NCBI GenBank assembly: GCA_002148405.1
Contig: MUGG01000169.1
Location: 99,668-163,667, forward strand
Length of the DNA: 64,000 nucleotides
Source: Alkalinema sp. CACIAM 70d
GTDB lineage: Bacteria > Cyanobacteriota > Cyanobacteriia > Leptolyngbyales > Leptolyngbyaceae
Direction of reading: 5' to 3'
Positions 43,734 to 53,016 of the stretch are shown piece after piece. The notes beneath the pieces were generated by a model, which was given only the letters and a program-made list of their open reading frames with translations, made no database searches and was not told the DNA's origin. The stretch's first letter is position 1; every line of letters starts with the position of its first letter. Both the position numbers and the translations under genes were made by a program.

Positions 43734-44402
43734 ATGCTTTTCTCCCTAGAGCAGATTTCTAGGCGGTTAGAAAGTCCTAGTGTGAAAGATCGGAAGTTAG
43801 CACTAGCTGCTCTAAGAGAGGTGCCTCCTGAGGACGCAGTACCTCTGATTAAGAAAGTGATCCACGACGAAAATCAGCAGGTTCGATCGATGGCAGTGTT
43901 TTCCCTTGGCCTCAAGCCAACAGAAGAATGCCTATCGATTTTGGTTAAAGTTTTGCAGACAGAACCGGATTATGGTGTGCGGGCCGATGCAGCGGGTGCA
44001 CTGGGATATCTCGAAGATGTGCGAGCCTTTGAACCCTTAGTGCGGGCCTTCTATGAAGATACAGAATGGCTTGTGAGATTTAGTGCAGCAGTTGCCCTGG
44101 GCAACCTCAAGGATCCGCGAGCCCGCGATGTATTGGTACAGGCATTGAGTAGTCCGGAAGTCGTCTTACACCAAGCTGCGATCGCGGCCTTAGGGGAAAT
44201 TCAAGCGATCGATGCTGTAGATGAAATTCTGCGGTTTGCCCAGGCAGAAGACTGGTTGGTACGGCAGCGGTTGGCAGAAGCCTTGGGCAACTTACCTACG
44301 GAAAAAAGTTTATCGGCATTGAAATATTTAGCAAAAGATAGCAACCCCAGTGTTGCGGAAGCAGCTCGCCTAGCTCAGCAACGACTAGAACACTCTCCTT
44401 AA
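43734..44402 (+). CDS. nblB: HEAT-repeat protein, NblB-like
   Basis: A 222-residue protein built almost wholly of PBS-lyase-type HEAT repeats: VRSMAVFSLGLKPTEECLSI, VRADAAGALGYLEDVRAFEP, VRFSAAVALGNLKDPRARDV, HQAAIAALGEIQAIDAVDEI, VRQRLAEALGNLPTEKSLSA. The length and repeat layout fit NblB, a chromophore-detachment/phycobilisome-degradation factor needed for bleaching under nitrogen or sulfur starvation in some cyanobacteria. Other HEAT proteins (phycobilin lyases CpcE/F) look similar, so the symbol is tentative. ATG 43734, isolated unit. Confidence 0.6.
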   Translation: MLFSLEQISRRLESPSVKDRKLALAALREVPPEDAVPLIKKVIHDENQQVRSMAVFSLGLKPTEECLSILVKVLQTEPDYGVRADAAGALGYLEDVRAFEPLVRAFYEDTEWLVRFSAAVALGNLKDPRARDVLVQALSSPEVVLHQAAIAALGEIQAIDAVDEILRFAQAEDWLVRQRLAEALGNLPTEKSLSALKYLAKDSNPSVAEAARLAQQRLEHSP

Positions 44403-44597
44403 ATATTCTCCTTAAATATATTCAGGTTGGTATGGCACGGCGGGTGACTCTAAGCCCAGCCTGGGAAGCAGCACGATCGTGAACATTCTGTTGAAAGCAG
44501 TCTGACGAATAAGACTCACGCAATCAGTCCCACGATCGTGGATTGTTGGCACTATCTTGCTGGCTTCTTAAGCAATGCAGGATGTTGCAACGCAGAA

Positions 44598-46370
44598 TTA
44601 TGCATCAGCTTTGCGGAATTCTAGGAGCATTGCCCCGGTCGTGATACCCTCTTGCTGGCCGTAGCCGCTGAGGGTTAGGGACTGGAGATGTCCCAGCAGA
44701 GGCTGTGCACTCAATTCCAGCAACTTAAATCCAGGCAGGTCTTTCTCGAACTGGGCTTTGAGGGGTGGCCAGCTCACTTGTAAATAACCGTTGTTGGGAG
44801 TATTAAGTCCTTTGAAACGACTAACAGCACTGGAAGCTGCTGAACGGTCTTTAAGCAGGGTATCTAAGACTTCGATCGACGGTGCAAAGAGTTCATAGTG
44901 ATCGATGGAAGTGTGCACGCCTGCCACCTGGACTTGTAGGGTGCTATCGGTCACGTTGCGATCTGCCACGTTGCGATCAGTCACGCTGCTAGAACGGTCT
45001 AAGGCAACCGTTGGGGGGGATGCTAATCGAGTCCAAGCATCCACACTCCGTTGTCCAAGTTGAATTTTGCCTGGAGTTAGACCCTGCTGCTGGGCGAGAT
45101 CGTTCAAGTGCTGAATCCCTTGCTGAAAGGCAGTTTCATCACTACGATCGACCACCAAAACCCAATCTTGGGTCGCTTTTGCCGTCTTAGCGGGAAGCAT
45201 CTTCGCAGGGAGTAGAGCTAGGGCATATTCTCCCTTGACCCAATTGAGGACATCATCAGTCAGCATGAGATGCCAACGGGATTCTAGAGATTGGATAGGC
45301 CTTTGGATCCAATCTGACAGTTTAGAATAGCCCTTGGTGCCTTCGAGGATACCTTGCCAAGTGGATTGAAGTTGGGTGCCAGCGGCGATGAACTGGCTAT
45401 TGGCGGGTAAGTATTGCAGAGCTGCGATCGGTTGAGACAAGGTTGCAACTTCCGTACGATCGCTAAGCTGGGTGGGTACCAAAGCAACGTCGGCCACTAA
45501 GCCTTGGCGATTCGCAGAGAATCCGATCGCCAATCCTTGATAGGTAACAGACTCCTTACCCGTCAGGGTATCCAATTGATTTAGAATGCTGCGATCGCCC
45601 AGGGCTGCAGAGAATTGAGGCAAATTCAGATAAGCCAGTCCAATTCGTTTACTGGGCAAATGGGCGATCGCTCGTTGATAGTTCAGCGAGTTGGCTAAGT
45701 TCAGATCAGGAGCCTGCACGTTACTAATCGCATTGCGCAAGACCTTGGGACTATTAGCAAACAGAACGAACCGATCGCCTACGACTGCACTGGCTAGAGT
45801 GAGGGGGATGTCTAGGTTCGCTTGTTTGACCTTACCGTAAATAATTTGAGTCCCTTGGTATTGCTCGAACACCAAATCTTCGGGAGACACAGCCCGCTTC
45901 TGCCAAAACAGTTGCAGAAATTCCCGCGATCGCTGGGTATTTTTGGTGGTAAGAGCGAGCAGATAGCCCACTTGATTGCCCGTTTCTGCATCCCGATCGA
46001 CATCTAGATTCGTAATTGCCGCCGTGATTTCATTGCCCAGCCAAGGTTTAATGGCTTGCTCATAGCGTACATCGCTTGAGCCAAGTAAGCTATCGCGAAA
46101 GGCTTCAAATTCTTGCTGTGTTTGTTTTTTCAAATTAGCAGGAACCAGAGCTTGACGCACTGTGGCCAATCGATCGGGATTGACCAAGAGAGAAACCATT
46201 GCCGGAGCATTTTTGGGAATAAAAATCATGGCGGTCGGTTCAGACGTAACGCCACTACCCAACAGCCCCCAAGAGCCTCGAGTAAACATCCAACCGAATC
46301 CCAGCAAGATAATCAGAATGGGAATTGCGATAACAGCAGTCAGGGCAGAAGAGAGTGATTGACGTTTCAT
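44598..46370 (-). CDS. DUF3352 domain protein
   Basis: A 590-residue protein with one N-terminal hydrophobic helix (ALTAVIAIPILIILLGFGWM, about 9-28) and a large presumably periplasmic or lumenal domain. Family landmarks: AMIFIPKNAPAMVSLLVNPD near residue 47, PWLGNEITAAITNLD and VGDRFVLFANSPKVLRNAI. DUF3352 proteins are common in cyanobacteria and have no known function. A short internal repeat DRNVADRNVTD occurs near residue 466. ATG 46368-46370 is preferred over TTG two codons upstream. Confidence 0.82.
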   Translation of the reverse strand: MKRQSLSSALTAVIAIPILIILLGFGWMFTRGSWGLLGSGVTSEPTAMIFIPKNAPAMVSLLVNPDRLATVRQALVPANLKKQTQQEFEAFRDSLLGSSDVRYEQAIKPWLGNEITAAITNLDVDRDAETGNQVGYLLALTTKNTQRSREFLQLFWQKRAVSPEDLVFEQYQGTQIIYGKVKQANLDIPLTLASAVVGDRFVLFANSPKVLRNAISNVQAPDLNLANSLNYQRAIAHLPSKRIGLAYLNLPQFSAALGDRSILNQLDTLTGKESVTYQGLAIGFSANRQGLVADVALVPTQLSDRTEVATLSQPIAALQYLPANSQFIAAGTQLQSTWQGILEGTKGYSKLSDWIQRPIQSLESRWHLMLTDDVLNWVKGEYALALLPAKMLPAKTAKATQDWVLVVDRSDETAFQQGIQHLNDLAQQQGLTPGKIQLGQRSVDAWTRLASPPTVALDRSSSVTDRNVADRNVTDSTLQVQVAGVHTSIDHYELFAPSIEVLDTLLKDRSAASSAVSRFKGLNTPNNGYLQVSWPPLKAQFEKDLPGFKLLELSAQPLLGHLQSLTLSGYGQQEGITTGAMLLEFRKADA

Positions 46371-46724
46371 GGGCAATCTGGCTTAACCAATCCAGGGTTA
46401 TTATTCCATACGGTCTTGGGTCAACAGAGCAACGCTTCGTGTTCCGTAATGGTGTTCCGTCATGCTACAACATCAGCCACAAGAGAATTAGACTCTGGAA
46501 ATCTGGAAATTAAGGCTGAGCAACGGTAGATGCTTGCAGCACCCATGGCTAAGGAAACCGGCCCTAGGACTCGCAGTGAAAAATCGAGATCGACCGCTCA
46601 CGATCGCCATGACTTTAGATCCGCAATCCCTCGGTCGATACTCAAGGATAGCTATGCTGAGAATTATGCTGAGAATAGTTAAAATTGCGACATCGCATCT
46701 TCCTTTGGATGGACGCTAGGTAGC
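46371..46724. other. Intergenic region, 354 bp
   Basis: A divergent spacer. It has a short direct repeat (GTGTTCCGTAATG / GTGTTCCGTCATG near 46440-46463). No ORF or RNA gene is supported. Confidence 0.4.
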
Positions 46725-47144
46725 ATGCTCGAAAATGATACGGTTCCTCAATCCGACAATACAGTACCCGAGATGTCCGATCCACCTTCTGAATCACCTG
46801 AGGATGCTACTTCAGATTCAGCACCGAACCACATGACGATCGAGCAATGGTTAGAGCGCCTACGCAGTAGTGATCGAGCGTTCTACAACATAATGGCCAT
46901 GGAAGTTTGGTCGATCGCAAAGAGCATGGATACCCTGATTCCGGGGTTTTGGCATCGCTTCATGGTCAATCGTCGGGAAGCGATGCAGAAGTTTTTAGCG
47001 GAAAAGCGTAGCCAGGTCACTGAGTCACTCCATGTTCCAGAGAATGGGGAAAAGGCTGAACCTGTGGAACCGTTAGTGGGTACAGATTTGCACGCCAATC
47101 GAGATTCAGAGCTTGACTCAGAGTTTGACTGGGATACGGATTGA
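46725..47144 (+). CDS. Conserved protein of unknown function
   Basis: A 139-residue acidic protein. The first ~36 and last ~40 residues are low-complexity Asp/Glu/Ser/Pro. The core MTIEQWLERLRSSDRAFYNI followed by SMDTLIPGFWHRFMVNRREA is ordered and helical, and looks like the conserved part. No signal peptide, transmembrane helix or catalytic motif. ATG 46725. Function not recognised. Confidence 0.65.
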   Translation: MLENDTVPQSDNTVPEMSDPPSESPEDATSDSAPNHMTIEQWLERLRSSDRAFYNIMAMEVWSIAKSMDTLIPGFWHRFMVNRREAMQKFLAEKRSQVTESLHVPENGEKAEPVEPLVGTDLHANRDSELDSEFDWDTD

Positions 47145-47492
47145 GATGTCTGGATCTGATTCTCAAGCCTGGGGGGAATTATAAGGCTTGACCTTTGCGG
47201 ATTGAGTCCATGATTGCCTAACCAGAGGACTTAATCTCGACAGAAGGCTCAGACAGATTGTCTAGTGCATAATTTCTTTATCGAAAGTAATGTGATTTTC
47301 CAAACTTGTAGTTTACGGACTTAAGTAGTTTGATCAAGTAACTAGTAATAGGTTCTACCCGGTCTCTAGCATCAATGGTTGTTGAATGCGGTTGGAGAGT
47401 TCGCTGCATTTAACCGGCTCAACGCCCGTAAAGGGATTACATAAATCTGGAATTGCTTGCGTGCATAACTATTGATGTTTTTGAGAGATTGT
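47145..47492. other. Intergenic region, 348 bp
   Basis: Promoter region of the secretion-type ATPase. AT-rich near 47270-47350. No ORF, RNA gene or clear hairpin is seen. Confidence 0.4.
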
Positions 47493-49208
47493 ATGGAGCC
47501 ACTGATTCTCCTTCACCCCAGCCTTAGCCCTATGAAAGCAACTAGCCTCTCTGTTTGGAAGCAGCTCAAAAAACGTGAAATCACGGTGGATGAGGCGCTT
47601 GAGCTATTAATCGATCGCGACGGAAATGTCATTTTTGAACTACTCGATGGGGAAGTGAGCGATCGCTTCATGCGGCAGTTTATCGACCGTCGATCGCTCC
47701 CGACAGCAATTCCGCTGTTGCTGTGGCGCAACTGTTACTACCTTGGGTGTCCCAAGGCTCTGTCTTCAGAAGAATTAAAGGCGATCGGGGAACGAACGCT
47801 GACAGAAATTAAAGTCGTTCCTATTTCCGAAAAAAGCTATCGCACTTGGTACCATCTTGCCAATTTATCTCGCAGTACAATTAGTGCGGATCCATTAGTC
47901 AACCCTTTAACGGGGGAACGGGAACAGGAAGACATTGGCCAAATCACTGAGCTACACCTGTCCCGCGCCGAAGACCAAATTGGACGGATCAAAACTATTA
48001 TTTCCGGCGCTTTACGCAACCGAGCCAGTGATATTCACCTAGAACCAACCGCAGAAGGACTGCGGGTACGCTACCGGATTGATGGGATTTTGCGGGACAT
48101 CACGACCCTTCCCCCGGAAATTAGTCGGCGGGCGATCGTGGCTCTGAAAGTCATGTCAAGCATGGACATTGCTGAAAGTCGGCGACCCCAGGATGCCCGG
48201 ATTGGGGAAAGCTATGCCTCCGGCGAACAAAATGAAATGGGCTTGGATATGCGGGTTAGCACCTTGCCCTGCGTAGGTGGAGAAAAAGCGGTCATTCGGT
48301 TGCTGCCCCGAGAAAACCCCTTTTCCGGCATGGATGAGCTAGGCTTTACGCCCCATACCTTGGAAATCTATCAATCTTGGCTTAAACAACCCCAAGGCAT
48401 GGTGATCTTCACAGGGCCTACGGGGTCAGGCAAAACCAGTACGCTCTACACGAGCTTGCAGGCGATCGCCACGGAATATGTCAACGTGGTTACCGTTGAG
48501 GATCCGGTGGAATACGTCCTGCCTCGGATTACCCAAACCCAAGTCCATGAAGCCGCAGGCATGACCTTCGCAGCAGGGTTACGATCGATTCTGCGGCAGG
48601 ATCCAGATATCATCATGGTGGGTGAAATCCGCGACCATGAAACCGCAGAAACGGCTGTCCGAGCGGCTTTAACGGGACACCTTGTGCTGACCACCCTACA
48701 CACCAATGATGCCATTAGCGCCATTCCCCGCTTAAAAGACATTGGCCCAGATCCAGGATTACTCAGCGATGCACTCCTGGGCGTTGTGGCTCAACGGCTA
48801 GTACGCAAGGTCTGCCCCCACTGCGCCGAACCCTACAGTCCAACCGAAAAGGAACTGACTATTCTGGGGCTGACCCGTGAAGAAGCTCAAGCCCATACCT
48901 GGATGAAAGGCAAAGGCTGTGCACGGTGTTTCAACTCTGGCCATTTAGGGCGGGAAGCGATTATCGAATTGCTGAATATTGATGATGCCATTCGGCAAAT
49001 CATTTACGAAGGCACCATGACCCAACTCCATGGGTATTTAGCCGAGAGCAATTTTGAGTCGTTTCGGATGGCGGCGATCGCCAAAGTCAACGCAGGAGTG
49101 ACGACGGTGGATGAAATTCTGCGAGTGTTGCCCCACAGTGCCCTAGCCCGCCGAAAAACGACCCGACCCCACGCCCATATGAAGGTGATCAATCAACAGG
49201 CGATCTAA
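47493..49208 (+). CDS. GspE/PilB-type secretion or pilus-assembly ATPase
   Basis: A hexameric motor ATPase of about 571 residues. Walker A is GPTGSGKTSTLYTSLQ, the Asp box is VNVVTVEDPVEYVL, Walker B is LRQDPDIIMVGEIRDHETAE and the His box is LVLTTLHTNDA. The C-terminal zinc site uses CPHC...CARC, as in GspE and PilB extension motors and unlike PilT. The N-terminus lacks a recognisable MshEN c-di-GMP domain, and no pilus genes adjoin, so it may be a PilB2-like paralogue. Start uncertain: ATG 47475, 47493 (chosen, GAGAG upstream) or 47532. Confidence 0.9.
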   Translation: MEPLILLHPSLSPMKATSLSVWKQLKKREITVDEALELLIDRDGNVIFELLDGEVSDRFMRQFIDRRSLPTAIPLLLWRNCYYLGCPKALSSEELKAIGERTLTEIKVVPISEKSYRTWYHLANLSRSTISADPLVNPLTGEREQEDIGQITELHLSRAEDQIGRIKTIISGALRNRASDIHLEPTAEGLRVRYRIDGILRDITTLPPEISRRAIVALKVMSSMDIAESRRPQDARIGESYASGEQNEMGLDMRVSTLPCVGGEKAVIRLLPRENPFSGMDELGFTPHTLEIYQSWLKQPQGMVIFTGPTGSGKTSTLYTSLQAIATEYVNVVTVEDPVEYVLPRITQTQVHEAAGMTFAAGLRSILRQDPDIIMVGEIRDHETAETAVRAALTGHLVLTTLHTNDAISAIPRLKDIGPDPGLLSDALLGVVAQRLVRKVCPHCAEPYSPTEKELTILGLTREEAQAHTWMKGKGCARCFNSGHLGREAIIELLNIDDAIRQIIYEGTMTQLHGYLAESNFESFRMAAIAKVNAGVTTVDEILRVLPHSALARRKTTRPHAHMKVINQQAI

Positions 49209-49355
49209 GTCGGGTCGATCGAGAAGCGATTATCAACAAGTCATACAGGCTAGATAATTCAGGGGATTACACCAGATTGAGGCTCAAGGGCTCGATCGGG
49301 GTAAAGCAGCATGGTAGGCTAGCGGAAACTTTTGGGACGATTCCAATTAATCAGC

Positions 49356-49703
49356 ATGTTTCAACCGACCCTACCCAGTATCAGCGTTGCAGACTTGGCC
49401 CAAAAATTAGCAGAGGCCCCGGAATCCTTGCAATTGGTGGATGTCCGTGAACCGGAAGAACTGGCGATCGCGCAATTACCCGGCAGCATCAGCTTACCCC
49501 TGAGTCAGTATGAAGTTTGGTCACAGGATATTCACACCCGTCTTAATGCAACTCAGGAAATTGTAGTGTTGTGCCACCACGGAATGAGATCGGCGCAGAT
49601 GTGCCAATGGCTCCTCGGGCAAGGCTTTACCCAGGTCAAAAATATTACCGGAGGGATTGATGCCTATTCTGTTTACGTGGATACGACGGTACCTCGGTAT
49701 TAG
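49356..49703 (+). CDS. Rhodanese-like domain protein
   Basis: A 115-residue single rhodanese domain: LVDVREPEELAIAQLPGSIS, then the active-site loop VLCHHGMRSAQM with catalytic Cys, and GFTQVKNITGGIDAY. Such proteins carry persulfide sulfur, with thiosulfate sulfurtransferase activity in vitro. The physiological acceptor is unknown. ATG 49356 gives the normal length. A TTG eight codons upstream is less likely. Confidence 0.9.
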   Translation: MFQPTLPSISVADLAQKLAEAPESLQLVDVREPEELAIAQLPGSISLPLSQYEVWSQDIHTRLNATQEIVVLCHHGMRSAQMCQWLLGQGFTQVKNITGGIDAYSVYVDTTVPRY

Positions 49704-50249
49704 CTAGGCAACGGAATGACCTAGGTAGCAGAATTAGCAGGATATGAGAGAAGGCTGAACGTCTAGAGGACTGATTGCTGAGCCATCTCGCTAAGCTTCA
49801 TTTCTTCAGAGCTTGGACTAAGACTGCTCGCCACAAGCCACCGCAGAAAAATAGATCTGCTATCTTAGGGTCACGAGAGTGCAACTATTGCCAAGCCTTA
49901 GCAGTTTCTTCCAGAAGTCTGTTGAGGGAATTGGGCGATCGTCCTCGATGGTAGGCCGAAGGTCGCCGAAACCTGCATCCCAGAAAACTTTGCTCAAAAT
50001 CTGCTAAAAAGCAATATTTTTCTTATAAAAATATTTTTCAGCCAGTTGCTTCTTGAGCAAATTTTTAGGTCAAATCATTTTTATAAAGTTCTTGTCGTTA
50101 GGCTACGTTTAGCAAACTTGTGAAGTCGCTATTGCCAAGTCACTCTTAGACAAAATATCAACCCAGTCCTATTCCCTGATTTTGATTTCTCCTAATTTCG
50201 ACTTCTCTTGATTTCGACTCCCTTAGTTCCCTTTCCCAGTTCCTTCAAA
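49704..50249. other. hrcA upstream region, 546 bp
   Basis: Contains AT-rich DNA (about 50010-50100) and short repeats of TGATTTCGACTT type just before the hrcA start. No CIRCE element (TTAGCACTC-N9-GAGTGCTAA), ORF or RNA gene was found. Confidence 0.45.
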
Positions 50250-51338
50250 ATGTCTATTCAAATCACCCTTAATAACCGCCAACAGCAAGTGCTTTGGGCG
50301 ACGGTTCGCCATTACGTTGCCACCGCAGAACCTGTGGGTTCAGAAGTGCTGGTCAAGGAATATAACATGAGCGTCAGTTCAGCAACGATTCGCAACGCCA
50401 TGGGCTTTTTGGAAAAAGCCGGACTGCTGTATCAACCTCACACGTCGGCAGGCCGGATTCCGTCGGATTCGGGCTATCGGCTTTACGTGGATCAGCTCAT
50501 GCAGCCAATGCCGCAGATGTCTCCTCAGGTGGAACGGCTGCTGGCCGATCGCTTGCCGTCCAGTAGCTGGAGTGCGGAGGCCGTGCTGAAAGGGGCTGCA
50601 CAAATTCTGGCAACTTTAAGTGGTTACATCACCCTGATTACCACTCCCCTGACCCACAGTTTAGAACTACGCCACCTGCAACTCGTTCAGGTTGACCCCC
50701 AGCGAGTCATGCTGATCATCGTGACGGATACCTACGAAACCCAGTCCGTCTTGATGCCGTTACCAGAGTCAAACGAGCCGGAAGAGGCGGATCTGCTGGA
50801 GCAGGAATTACAGGTTCTGTCTAATTTTCTCAACGATCGCCTGCGGGGCAAAACCTTGGTGGATGTGCAAGCGCTGGATTGGCGGGAGTTGGGGCAAGAA
50901 TTTGAGCGGTATGGCAGTTTATTAAGGGCGATCGCGCAGGAAGTCGATCAACGACTGGCGCAGGTCTCTGCACCCACCCAAATCTTGATTGGTGGTTTAG
51001 CAGAAGTGTTACGGCAGCCCGAGTTTTCAGAATTACAGCAACTACAAACCATTCTGCAACTGCTGGAAGAAGGCCAGCAGCAACTTGTTCCTCTGATTTT
51101 CGAGCGGCCTCAAAGTGGGGACTTACAAACTCCCCGCGATCGCCGAGTCACTGTGCGCATTGGAGCCGAAAATCCCCTAGAACCCATTCGATCCTGTACG
51201 CTCATTTCCTCGACCTACCATCGCGGCAATGTTCCTGTAGGTAGTATCGGCGTCCTAGGGCCAACCCGTATGGATTACGACAGCGCGATCGCCCTTGTGG
51301 AAGCCACCGCAGATTATCTATCAGAGCGACTGAGTTAA
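50250..51338 (+). CDS. hrcA: Heat-inducible transcription repressor HrcA
   Basis: Repressor of groESL/dnaK-type heat-shock genes through the CIRCE operator. The 362-residue product has the N-terminal winged helix (LNNRQQQVLWATVRHYVATA, SVSSATIRNAMGFLEKAGLL, HTSAGRIPSDSGYRLYVDQL) and the central/C-terminal HrcA domain, ending VGSIGVLGPTRMDYDSAIAL. ATG 50250 starts MSIQITLNNRQ. Fourteen more upstream codons are open but not conserved. groESL is not nearby. Confidence 0.96.
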   Translation: MSIQITLNNRQQQVLWATVRHYVATAEPVGSEVLVKEYNMSVSSATIRNAMGFLEKAGLLYQPHTSAGRIPSDSGYRLYVDQLMQPMPQMSPQVERLLADRLPSSSWSAEAVLKGAAQILATLSGYITLITTPLTHSLELRHLQLVQVDPQRVMLIIVTDTYETQSVLMPLPESNEPEEADLLEQELQVLSNFLNDRLRGKTLVDVQALDWRELGQEFERYGSLLRAIAQEVDQRLAQVSAPTQILIGGLAEVLRQPEFSELQQLQTILQLLEEGQQQLVPLIFERPQSGDLQTPRDRRVTVRIGAENPLEPIRSCTLISSTYHRGNVPVGSIGVLGPTRMDYDSAIALVEATADYLSERLS

Positions 51339-51351
51339 GCAAATCACCCAA

Positions 51352-52266
51352 TTAAGAAGCTTGTAGGTTAGACGGCGATCGCTTTAACAGTTTGTGCACC
51401 AGATCAGGAATCTGAGAGGGACGTTCGGCCACCGGTACCCCTGCCCGCTTAAAGGCAGCCACCTTGCTTTCTGCGGTACCAATATCCGGGCCAAAGTCAA
51501 ACGTTCTCGATTCAATAATCGCCCCGGCATGACCGATGCGACGGTTGCGAGGAGCAGTATGACCTGCGATGTAGGCAATCACCGGCTTATCGATCGCCTC
51601 AGAAATATAGTGGGCTGCCCGTTCCTCACTATCGCCGCCAATTTCTCCCACTAGAACAATGACTTCCGTTTGATCATCCTCTTCCAGAATTTGCAGCCAT
51701 TGAGGAAAGGTTGAGCCCACGATCGCATCACAGCCAATACTAACCCCGATCGATTGACCAATGCCTGCCCGCGTCAAGGTTCGAGCAATTTCATAGGTCA
51801 AGGGGCCATTGCGAGTAATCAACCCCACATTTCCCGGCATATAGAAATCAGGAGGATGAATCCCTAGCGAAATTTGTCCCGGCACAATGACGCCAGGGCC
51901 ATTCGGCCCCACCACTAATGTTTCCGTCGCTTCTGCCTGCCGAACTAAATGCACCATATCGAGGGGCGGAATCCCTTGGCTAATCAAAATAATTTGCCGG
52001 ATTCCAGCCCGAATGGCTTCTAATGCTGCATCTAATGCTGCATAGGGATGGGTACAGATTACCGTTGTGGAGATCCCCCGCGAAATCGCCGGAATCTGCT
52101 CCACCATGTCATAGATGGGAATGCCTGCCACCGTACCTCCCCCAGCTCCCGGACTCACCCCCGCCACAATATGGGTGCCATAGGCTTTCATTAAAGGAGC
52201 GTAGGTCATTCCTAAGGGCTCGGTAATCCCTTGAATAATGACTTGACTGGTTGGAGGAAAAATCAT
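51352..52266 (-). CDS. sucD: Succinate-CoA ligase, alpha subunit
   Basis: Catalytic subunit of succinyl-CoA synthetase, interconverting succinyl-CoA with succinate plus ATP or GTP. The 304-residue chain has the N-terminal CoA-binding Rossmann fold (VIIQGITEPLGMTYAPLMKA, GVSPGAGGGTVAGIPIYDMV) and the phospho-His region RRIGHAGAIIESRTFDFG. It terminates 14 bp from the hrcA stop (convergent). The beta-subunit gene lies upstream on the same strand, but 750 bp away instead of being directly adjacent. ATG 52264-52266. Confidence 0.93.
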   Translation of the reverse strand: MIFPPTSQVIIQGITEPLGMTYAPLMKAYGTHIVAGVSPGAGGGTVAGIPIYDMVEQIPAISRGISTTVICTHPYAALDAALEAIRAGIRQIILISQGIPPLDMVHLVRQAEATETLVVGPNGPGVIVPGQISLGIHPPDFYMPGNVGLITRNGPLTYEIARTLTRAGIGQSIGVSIGCDAIVGSTFPQWLQILEEDDQTEVIVLVGEIGGDSEERAAHYISEAIDKPVIAYIAGHTAPRNRRIGHAGAIIESRTFDFGPDIGTAESKVAAFKRAGVPVAERPSQIPDLVHKLLKRSPSNLQAS

Positions 52267-52316
52267 AAGGTATCGAACTAACTAAATGACTCACGACGGA
52301 GCTGAGTGTGCCAGAA

Positions 52317-52380
52317 CTCAAAAACTTACAAGCTCAAAGACTTACAAGCTCAAAGATTTGCAGAACTCAAAGACTTGTGA
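52317..52380. repeat. 16-bp tandem repeat, about four copies
   Basis: Units CTCAAAAACTTACAAG (52317-52332), CTCAAAGACTTACAAG (52333-52348), CTCAAAGATTTGCAGA (52349-52364) and ACTCAAAGACTTGTG (52365-52379). They sit about 50 bases upstream of the sucD start codon. Confidence 0.8.
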
Positions 52381-52461
52381 TCAACTAATCATTAACTAAT
52401 CATTAACAAACTTAATGATTGAACTCTCGCTGACTGAACTGGGTAAACAAACTCGTTAGAA

Positions 52462-52494
52462 AATCTTCGTTTTAAAAAATTTTAAGCGAAGATT
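52462..52494 (-). terminator. AT-rich palindrome, possible terminator between sucC and sucD
   Basis: AATCTTCG (52462-52469) and CGAAGATT (52487-52494) flank an interior that itself pairs (TTTTAAAA with TTTTAA). On the minus strand it is followed by TTCTAACG, a weak T tail. It could end a sucC transcript or a small RNA. Confidence 0.4.
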
Positions 52495-53016
52495 AAGAAT
52501 CAGCTAAGGAACAACTAAGTCCATAGGATGACTAAGCAAACAGCTTGCAAATGACCTCATTGGATGAACGCAGAAACAAACTAGCAACAGCCTCATAACC
52601 AATCGGAAAGAGTTCAGGAATAGGTTCGTAATTAGCTCGCAACAATTTTTAAACAGAGAATTCTTGCAAAACCGGGGTTTCAGAGGAAATAACTTTGTTT
52701 AACTAGTGGGTTTAACTAGTGGAGGCCTAAAAGTCTGTGCTATGGACTATAAAACGGTTCTCTCTAAACTCGCAAGATGTCCATCATTTAAGACTTTCTA
52801 TAACATATAGGAAGAATACTAATACCCTTGTCCTATTTGCCAAAACCTATCCAGCATTATATTTGCGCTATTTCCTATAGGATAACGATTTCATCCTAGG
52901 GCTGTTGATAGATGGATGACATTAATTAAGTTGCCCTTATGTTTGGAGCTAAGCCACGCAAGGAAAAGAATTTCCGTGAAATTACGGAAGCGATGAAGAT
53001 TAAGTAACGGTTAAGA

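Larger units (their letters stand above)
52267..53016. other. sucC-sucD intergenic region, 750 bp
   Basis: Unusually long for two subunits of one enzyme. It contains a 16-nt repeat array (52317-52380), an 11-nt direct repeat (about 52384-52406), a near-perfect 33-base palindrome (52462-52494), a second palindrome TCCTATAGGA (52871-52880) and a possible 22-codon plus-strand frame (52939-53007) without a ribosome-binding site. Confidence 0.55.

Noticed and set aside
49704..50249. CIRCE operator for HrcA autoregulation
   Set aside because: No TTAGCACTC-N9-GAGTGCTAA or close match found in the upstream region.
52317..52380. CRISPR array
   Set aside because: The units are contiguous 16-mers without spacers, and no cas genes are in the window.
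52939..53007. 22-codon plus-strand frame MFGAKPRKEKNFREITEAMK
   Set aside because: No Shine-Dalgarno sequence and directly against the sucC 3' end. Kept only as a mention in the spacer description.
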